Source: Mesorhizobium amorphae CCNWGS0123
Lineage (GTDB): Bacteria; Pseudomonadota; Alphaproteobacteria; Rhizobiales; Rhizobiaceae
Assembly (NCBI RefSeq): GCF_001686985.1
Contig: NZ_CP015318.1
Coordinates: 5,702,001 to 5,766,000 of the forward strand
DNA: 64,000 bases
Direction: 5' to 3'
Part shown: one piece after another, positions 59,317 through 64,000 of the stretch
Position numbering within the stretch: position 1 is the first letter of the stretch
Layout: the number at the start of each line of letters is the position of its first letter
Translations under genes and position numbers: made by a program
The notes under the pieces: generated by a model
Databases searched by the model: none
What the model was told of the DNA's origin: nothing
What the model saw: the letters and a program-made list of their open reading frames with translations, nothing else

Positions 59317-60588
59317 GTGGCAACGCTGCGCATCGAAACTGCTCAGGTTTTTCGACCGCTGCTGGCCGCTGCCCGCTACAAGGCAGCACATGGGGGTCGC
59401 GGATCTGGCAAATCGCATTTCTTCGCCAGCCTGATGATCGAGGACAGCCTTGCCGAGCGCGGGTTGCGTTCGGTCTGCATCCGCGAGGTCCAGAAGAGCC
59501 TAAAAGAATCCGCCAAGCGTTTGTTGGAGGACAAGCTCGCCGAATGCCGGCTTGGGGAAGCAGCAGGCTTCAGAGTCTTTCGAGAGGTCATCGAGACACC
59601 AGGCGATGGCGTCATCACGTTCCAGGGCATGCAGGACCACACAGCCGAGTCGATCAAGTCATTGGAGGGCTTTGGGAGGGCATGGGTCGAGGAGGCCCAG
59701 ACGCTCTCGACCACGTCACTGGCGCTTTTGCGCCCAACCATCCGTGCGCCCGGCTCGCAGCTTTGGTTTTCCTGGAACCCTCGTCGCAAGACAGATCCGG
59801 TGGACGTCATGCTGCGGGGGCTTGAGCCTCCGACGGGAGCAAGGGTGGTCCGCGCCAACTGGTCAGACAATCCGTGGCTGCCGCCAGAGCTCGAACAAGA
59901 GCGCCTAGACTGCATAAGGACAGATCCCGACCAGTATCGTCACATCTGGGAAGGCGAATATGCGACCGTGCTCACCGGCGCCTACTACGCCGCCTCGTTG
60001 ACCGCGGCCCGTCACGAAGGCCGAATTGGCAAGGTTGCCCGCGATCCCCTGCTCTCGATCAAGGCCTTCTGGGATATCGGCGTCAGAGACGCAACCGCCA
60101 TTTGGATCGTTCAATACGTCGGCCGCGAGATTCGCGTGCTCGACTATTATGAGGCGATACGCCAGCCGCTGGCAGCTCATCTCGAATGGCTGCGGTCGAA
60201 GGGCTACGGCAATGCGGAGTGCTTTCTCCCGCATGACGGCTCGCACGAGGATGCGATCACCGCCATCCGTTTCGAGGACCATATCCGCTCCGCCGGATTC
60301 GATGTCACGACCGTTCCCAACCAGGGCAAGGGCGCAGCGCTCAAGCGCGTTGAAGCGGGTCGCCGGCTGTTTCCGGCATTCTGGTTCAACGAGGCAACCT
60401 GTTCGCCTGGTCTCGATGCATTGGGCTGGTATCATGAAAAGCATGACGAGGCCCGTAACATCGGTCTGGGTCCCGAACACGACTGGTCAAGTCATGGCGC
60501 AGATGCATTCGGCTTGATCTGCGTTGCGTACGAAGAGCCCCGAAAGCCACCCGTCTATCCGAAGCGCGATATGCGTTGGGTGGTCTAG
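59317..60588 (+). CDS. Phage terminase large subunit (PBSX type)
   Basis: A 423-aa DNA-packaging motor. ATPase: Walker A GGRGSGKSH at residues 26-34 and Walker B-like FGRAWVEEAQ with catalytic Glu. The nuclease part shows FWDIGVRDATAIW and FLPHDGSHEDAI with metal-binding Asp. A GTG start at 59317 is used. The gene appears complete. No portal, protease or capsid genes follow, which is unusual for a prophage; the next gene is a serine recombinase. Confidence 0.92.
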   Translation: MATLRIETAQVFRPLLAAARYKAAHGGRGSGKSHFFASLMIEDSLAERGLRSVCIREVQKSLKESAKRLLEDKLAECRLGEAAGFRVFREVIETPGDGVITFQGMQDHTAESIKSLEGFGRAWVEEAQTLSTTSLALLRPTIRAPGSQLWFSWNPRRKTDPVDVMLRGLEPPTGARVVRANWSDNPWLPPELEQERLDCIRTDPDQYRHIWEGEYATVLTGAYYAASLTAARHEGRIGKVARDPLLSIKAFWDIGVRDATAIWIVQYVGREIRVLDYYEAIRQPLAAHLEWLRSKGYGNAECFLPHDGSHEDAITAIRFEDHIRSAGFDVTTVPNQGKGAALKRVEAGRRLFPAFWFNEATCSPGLDALGWYHEKHDEARNIGLGPEHDWSSHGADAFGLICVAYEEPRKPPVYPKRDMRWVV

Positions 60589-60649
60589 CTTCAGGCCTGC
60601 TTCAAGCTTATCCCCTTGATCAACTTGCACAAATCCTCTTTGTGAGCAC

Positions 60650-60671
60650 ACTGCAAACGGTGGTTTGCAGT
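60650..60671. promoter_or_regulatory. 9-bp palindrome upstream of serine recombinase
   Basis: ACTGCAAAC-GGTG-GTTTGCAGT is perfect, ending 23 bp before the recombinase ATG. Candidate operator or part of a res/crossover site. No T-run. Confidence 0.5.
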
Positions 60672-60694
60672 TTGAACACCCAGGAAACAGCAGC

Positions 60695-61372
60695 ATGACA
60701 AGCGATCGGGTCTCCACTCAACGCCAAGGCCGATCAGGTCTTGGCATCGAGGCACAGCGCGCCGCGGTGGCCGGCTTTGCTGATGCCGAGGGCATTGCAG
60801 TCATCCAGGAATTCACTGAGGTCGAAACTGGAAAGGGCGCCGATGCCCTCGATCGCCGGCCCCAACTAGCAGCCGCCCTCGCCCAGGCGCGACAAGCAAA
60901 ATGCCCGGTAGTCGTGGCCAAGCTCGATCGCCTCTCCCGAGACGTCGCCTTCATCTCTGGCCTCATGGTTCAGCGTGTTCCCTTCATCGTTGCGGAACTC
61001 GGTGCCGATGCCGATCCCTTCATGCTGCACCTTTATGCGGCACTGGCCGAGAAGGAGCGCCGGCTGATCTCGGATCGCACAAAGGCGGCCCTCGCCTCTC
61101 GCAAGACGACCGGCATGAAACTCGGCAACCCGACCAATACGGCGGAGGCCGCGGCTAAGGGCCGGAAGATATCGATTGATGAAGCTGATCGATTTGCCCA
61201 GACGGTGCTGCCAATCATCGCGTCGATTCAGCGCTCCGGTGTCACCAGTCTACGTGGTCTGGCAATCGCATTGAACAATCGCGGCGTGCGCACAGCGCGG
61301 AACGGCCGGTGGCAGGTCTCGAACGTCCGCAACGTTCTCGCACGCCAATTTGTTGCGAAACTCCTTTTATAG
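60695..61372 (+). CDS. Serine recombinase (resolvase/invertase) with shortened N terminus
   Basis: A 225-aa resolvase-like recombinase: nucleophile Ser in DRVSTQRQGRSGLGIEAQR, VVVAKLDRLSRDVAFISGLM with the catalytic Arg/Asp segment, FMLHLYAALAEKERRLISDR (E helix) and a C-terminal DNA-binding part (TSLRGLAIALNNRGVRTARNG). Relatives begin with an IGYVRVST-type first strand; here MTSD precedes RVST directly, about five residues short. The protein may be folded but impaired, or an upstream non-ATG start (TTG 60665) may be used. Confidence 0.85.
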   Translation: MTSDRVSTQRQGRSGLGIEAQRAAVAGFADAEGIAVIQEFTEVETGKGADALDRRPQLAAALAQARQAKCPVVVAKLDRLSRDVAFISGLMVQRVPFIVAELGADADPFMLHLYAALAEKERRLISDRTKAALASRKTTGMKLGNPTNTAEAAAKGRKISIDEADRFAQTVLPIIASIQRSGVTSLRGLAIALNNRGVRTARNGRWQVSNVRNVLARQFVAKLLL

Positions 61373-61379
61373 GCGGAAA

Positions 61380-61557
61380 CTATCGGTGCACGACCGGTTG
61401 GCCATCAGGCGCTTCCAGCTCCCATCTGTCGGTCTCCTGACATTCGCCAGCGAGCCTTGCGCTCCAAGTCTACTATCTCTTGGGCTACCCGTTTGGCTCT
61501 AGCGTCTCGATCTGTGTCGATCCCTGGTCGCAACTCGGCGCTACGTTGGTCAAACCG
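61380..61557 (-). pseudogene. Fragment of a small hypothetical gene
   Basis: On the minus strand one frame reads RFDQRSAELRPGIDTDRDAR, with AKRVAQEIVDLERKAR next, and after a one-base shift another reads CQETDRWELEAPDGQPVVHR to a stop, both protein-like. No start codon is found in the first frame before a stop. It looks like a frameshifted, truncated gene convergent with the recombinase. Confidence 0.3.
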
Positions 61558-61566
61558 TTGCGCCCC

Positions 61567-62712
61567 CTAGATTGACAACCGGTCTTTGTCCATCCGCAGA
61601 GTTATGATTGCGCCTTCGTCCGACCAATTGTGATGAACTGAACCGTTGAGCTGAGACGTTATGCTGCGCCGAAGAAGTTTGCTCCCGAAACCGGCAAGCT
61701 CTCCGGGCGCTACTACGGGCGGACCACCCCTCTCGGTCCACACTACTATCACTTCATTTTCCTCGATAGTGCTGGAAACGTCGAGTGTTCCGGTCGCGGC
61801 TGATAATGCGCCGTACTTCATGGAGTTGGTTGCAAGTTCATGGACGATCATCGCCAACGTGGTCGCGCCTACCTCGCCGACCGACATTCGCGGCACCGAC
61901 ACCCGAACGCGGCCGCTAAATGCTCCCACATCATCGTATGGTGCCAGCAGGATCGTGAGCAGATCCCCAAGCAGTGCGCCGTTCTCTTCACGTCCTGGTA
62001 CCGGGCGCACCAGATCGTGGGCTCTTCCCAACGCCGCGAGCCTGCTCGTCAGTTCGTGTGCCATCTCCTCCGTGGACTTGGCTGATCGTGACGTGATCGT
62101 GGTTAGCGCCGTTGCGATACTCAACAAATTCTTGACTCTGTGGCTCATCTCTCCTGCAAGCAGTTCGTTGGCCTCTTCGGCCTGCTTGCGACCCGTGACG
62201 TCGAGAAAAACTCCAAACATCGTCCGGCCTTCGATGTTGGCATCATCTCCTTGGCCTCGGGCAGAAATCCATCGCACGGTATCTCCGACCATAATCCGGA
62301 AATCGATCTCGTAAGGACCAACTATCGCGCGAGTTGCAGCAAAGGCCGCACGGACCCTGTCCCGATCTGCAGGATGAATCTTGGCAGAGAGGTCCTCGAA
62401 AATCACGAAACGACGGAACGGCAGATCCCAAAGGCCATAACCATGCTGGTCCATTGTAAAATGATCTGTGTCAACGTTCCACGACCACAACGCTACGCCC
62501 GCTGCGTCGATGGCGAGTCGCAGGTGACTAGCGTTCCATTTTATGAATGGATGGGCATCGGAGGGCAATGGTAAGTCTTCCTTCTCCTTGCCTTGCGTAC
62601 GGCGAACATTTTGTGTCAGTTCGGCCACCGAGATGACGTTGGTGCCTACCGTCTCAGGTACGTTGTCGGAAAGCCTTGTGGAAGTTGGTACACGTGTGCT
62701 CATCCGGGCCAT
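61567..62712 (-). CDS. HWE-family sensor histidine kinase with PAS domain
   Basis: A 381-aa cytoplasmic kinase. A PAS/PAC region covers residues about 60-180 (LRLAIDAAGVALWSWNVDTD, VFLDVTGRKQAEEANELLAG). The HWE kinase core has phospho-accepting His191 in EMSHRVKNLLSIATALTTIT, N-box HELATNSMKYGALS and the diagnostic W-x-E in VVWTERGGPP. It has no membrane helix. HWE kinases are typical of Rhizobiales and respond to light, redox or stress. No response-regulator gene is adjacent, so it is an orphan here. Confidence 0.92.
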   Translation of the reverse strand: MARMSTRVPTSTRLSDNVPETVGTNVISVAELTQNVRRTQGKEKEDLPLPSDAHPFIKWNASHLRLAIDAAGVALWSWNVDTDHFTMDQHGYGLWDLPFRRFVIFEDLSAKIHPADRDRVRAAFAATRAIVGPYEIDFRIMVGDTVRWISARGQGDDANIEGRTMFGVFLDVTGRKQAEEANELLAGEMSHRVKNLLSIATALTTITSRSAKSTEEMAHELTSRLAALGRAHDLVRPVPGREENGALLGDLLTILLAPYDDVGAFSGRVRVSVPRMSVGEVGATTLAMIVHELATNSMKYGALSAATGTLDVSSTIEENEVIVVWTERGGPPVVAPGELAGFGSKLLRRSITSQLNGSVHHNWSDEGAIITLRMDKDRLSI

Positions 62713-63094
62713 AAGCCGGAATCAGGCGTTAAGTTCCATATGGCCGGATCATCGCCCGTCCTTGGCCTTGCCGTAGGCGTTCCGGCTGGTGTCGGGCGTA
62801 TAGATGAGGCCGACTGTCTTGCCGCCGCACTTGGTCTATTTCAGCTTGGGAGTGAGGTCGTCGGCCATTGCCGGCGCGTCCCGGTCCGAACCGATCGCGG
62901 AGCTTCTCCAGCTCCAGGGGCTGGCTATGGTTGCAGGGTGCCCGATGGCAAAATGTCGTCACCGTCATCGTCGCGTCGATCAGCGATTGGAACGTCTAGC
63001 CCTTACCCATCGAGCCTAAGCGCCAATTGGAACGATTGCGCGTGAGAAGTGTTCTCATGGCGACGGGACACGTCTTTAAAGGAATTTCAAAACC
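62713..63094. other. Gap between HWE kinase and Pro-rich protein
   Basis: 382 nt holding only the broken zinc-ribbon gene described separately. The remainder shows no further gene, but must contain the divergent promoters. Confidence 0.5.
62749..62968 (-). pseudogene. Broken zinc-ribbon-like small protein gene
   Basis: The minus strand starts MTVTTFCHRAPCNHSQPLEL then EKLRDRFGP. After a frameshift it continues DRDAPAMADDLTPKLK, meets an in-frame stop, and resumes TKCGGKTVGLIYTPDTSRNA before the final stop. The Cys pairs suggest an original zinc ribbon. One frameshift and one nonsense change make it a pseudogene. Confidence 0.6.
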
Positions 63095-64000
63095 ATGAAG
63101 TACAAACGGCAAATAATCTCGGGGACCGCGCTTGGCTTACTGATGGCGTCCTCGCCGTTAGGCGCCGTCCCTTTGCATAGCAATGGCGTCGTCGACCCAT
63201 CCATGCAGGCGACGGCACTTATCCTTGCGCAGGCCGTTTGCCAGGAGGGGGAAAGCGCCGAGGCGTGTGCCGCTCGCCAGGCCAACGAGGCGCCAGCCTC
63301 CGAGCAGCCGGCACCACAAGCAGAACCTGCTCCCGCGCCTGAGGCCGCTCCTGCCCCCGCGGAAGAGGCCCCTGCAGAAGCTGCACCAACGGCCGAGCCT
63401 ACCCCCAGTCCGACTGACCAGGCCCCAGCCGAGCCCGCTCCTCAGTCCTCAGATCAACCTAAAGCCCCTGCAGCCGAGCAGCCTGCTGCCACGCCTCCGG
63501 CCGCGACCGAGCCGGCTCCGCAGCCTCAAGCTCAACCCGAAGCGCCTGCTGCAACCGAGCAGCCTGTAACCACGCCTCCGGCCGCGACCGAGCCGACTGC
63601 ACCTCGCACCGAGGCTCCGGCAACGGGGGCTCCGGCTGCAACTGAGCAGCCTGCGAAAGCGGGTCAAGCGCCCGCCGATGCGAATGCGGCACCTGCGAAC
63701 CCCGACGCAGCCCCTGTTTTGGATAGTCAGAAGGAATCTGCCCCTGCCAATGGCCCAGCACCTGCAGCGACGGAAGAGCCGACGGCCCAACCGGCAGATG
63801 CTGGCCCTCCTCCCACGTCGGACGCTGCAGCGACCGAGGCCGCCCAGCCTAAGGAGGTTCAGTCCGTCAAGTCAGAAAAAGGCTCGCGGCGCGACCGCTC
63901 GCCCGATGAAGAGGACGTGCGAAAGCGCGAGCGTCCGGAGGGAACCGACGTGGTCCGAGAGATTGGCGACCGGATCATTATCCAGTTCGGCGGCCATGTT
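63095..64000 (+). CDS. Secreted Pro/Ala-rich protein, 5' part (OmpA-family-like)
   Basis: The first 302 codons of a gene that runs off the window with no stop. The signal peptide is MKYKRQIISGTALGLLMAS with cleavage near the LGA motif. After SNGVVDPSMQATALILAQ come about 190 residues rich in Pro, Ala, Glu, Gln and Thr with internal repeats, then a charged segment (KGSRRDRSPDEEDVRKRERP) and GTDVVREIGDRIIIQFGGH. That order resembles rhizobial OmpA-family proteins with a long disordered neck; the OmpA domain itself is not visible, so the name is tentative. Confidence 0.7.
   Translation, partial: MKYKRQIISGTALGLLMASSPLGAVPLHSNGVVDPSMQATALILAQAVCQEGESAEACAARQANEAPASEQPAPQAEPAPAPEAAPAPAEEAPAEAAPTAEPTPSPTDQAPAEPAPQSSDQPKAPAAEQPAATPPAATEPAPQPQAQPEAPAATEQPVTTPPAATEPTAPRTEAPATGAPAATEQPAKAGQAPADANAAPANPDAAPVLDSQKESAPANGPAPAATEEPTAQPADAGPPPTSDAAATEAAQPKEVQSVKSEKGSRRDRSPDEEDVRKRERPEGTDVVREIGDRIIIQFGGHV
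63470..63600 (+). repeat. Degenerate tandem repeat in the Pro-rich region
   Basis: Two successive units at an 81-nt spacing share CACGCCTCCGGCCGCGACC and encode TPPAATEP within EQPAATPPAATEPAP and EQPVTTPPAATEPTAP. A weaker third echo (APAATEQP) follows. Confidence 0.7.

Noticed and set aside
44276..64000. CRISPR array or restriction-modification operon in the accessory part
   Set aside because: No regularly spaced repeats of 25-40 bp with spacers and no cas genes; the only methyltransferase has no nuclease partner.
44199..64000. Intact integrative element bounded by tRNA-Met
   Set aside because: No second copy of the tRNA 3' end and no tyrosine integrase are visible inside the window, so an element with defined ends cannot be claimed.

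Overview
The window is chromosomal DNA of an alphaproteobacterium of the order Rhizobiales, most probably Mesorhizobium or a close relative. The evidence is the GC-rich coding bias, a fused TrpE(G) anthranilate synthase behind a 14-residue leader peptide ending IWWWAR, a ChpT / response regulator / CtrA / SciP cell-cycle neighbourhood, RirA-type iron boxes, an EipA-like (DUF1134) envelope protein, and accessory modules (DUF2924/serine recombinase) typical of rhizobia. The genus is inferred from gene content, not from a database search.

Bases 1 to about 44,200 look like ordinary core genome. In order: the 3' end of fhs; an isochorismatase-like hydrolase divergent from a GlxA-type AraC regulator; an acetyltransferase; a DUF4126 membrane protein overlapping a disulfide oxidoreductase; an MFS exporter; an AstE/AspA-like deacylase; the trp attenuator and trpE(G); a CDF metal transporter; small redox and stress proteins; an AbrB-type membrane protein; an iron-uptake pair (TonB receptor and siderophore-interacting protein), each with a TGA-N9-TCA box; an esterase/ATP-grasp pair; a candidate leucine attenuator and leuA; assorted hydrolases, a GST-like reductase, short-chain dehydrogenases, a CaiB-type CoA transferase, a HugZ-like protein, a NolR-like ArsR regulator and a TrmH-type methyltransferase. 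The cell-cycle block follows: EipA-like protein, chpT, a single-domain response regulator, ctrA, a FliJ-like protein, sciP, then mnmA and a Gfo/Idh/MocA oxidoreductase. Sites fitting cell-cycle control are visible: four GANTC sites upstream of ctrA, a one-mismatch CtrA box upstream of sciP, and a perfect CtrA box next to a conserved membrane protein.

From the tRNA-Met(CAT) gene at 44,199-44,275 onwards the sequence changes character: looser gene packing, broken genes, repeats and mobile-element genes. The first block is a two-gene signalling module, a substrate-binding protein without a signal peptide followed by a class III cyclase with an N-terminal double-CxxC domain. It is preceded by a stub of another cyclase and bracketed by two copies of a repeat of about 97 bp. 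Next come a small secreted protein, LysR, NTF2-like and SDR genes, and an OhrR-like regulator divergent from a secreted hydrolase with three identical palindromes between them. A decayed DUF2924/serine-recombinase module with an internal deletion follows. Then there is a compact phage- or satellite-like block: two excisionase-type HTH proteins, two unknowns, a RecA-like AAA ATPase, a ParB-methyltransferase, small and large terminase subunits, and a serine recombinase with no portal or capsid genes after the terminase. A 25-bp-arm inverted array of six ATAACC/GGTTAT hexamers at a 9-bp period sits at the end of the ATPase gene and is a candidate replication or control site. The window closes with an HWE histidine kinase, a broken zinc-ribbon gene and the start of a Pro/Ala-rich secreted protein.

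All functions are assigned by recognising motifs and gene order by eye. No similarity search, structure prediction or GC calculation was run.
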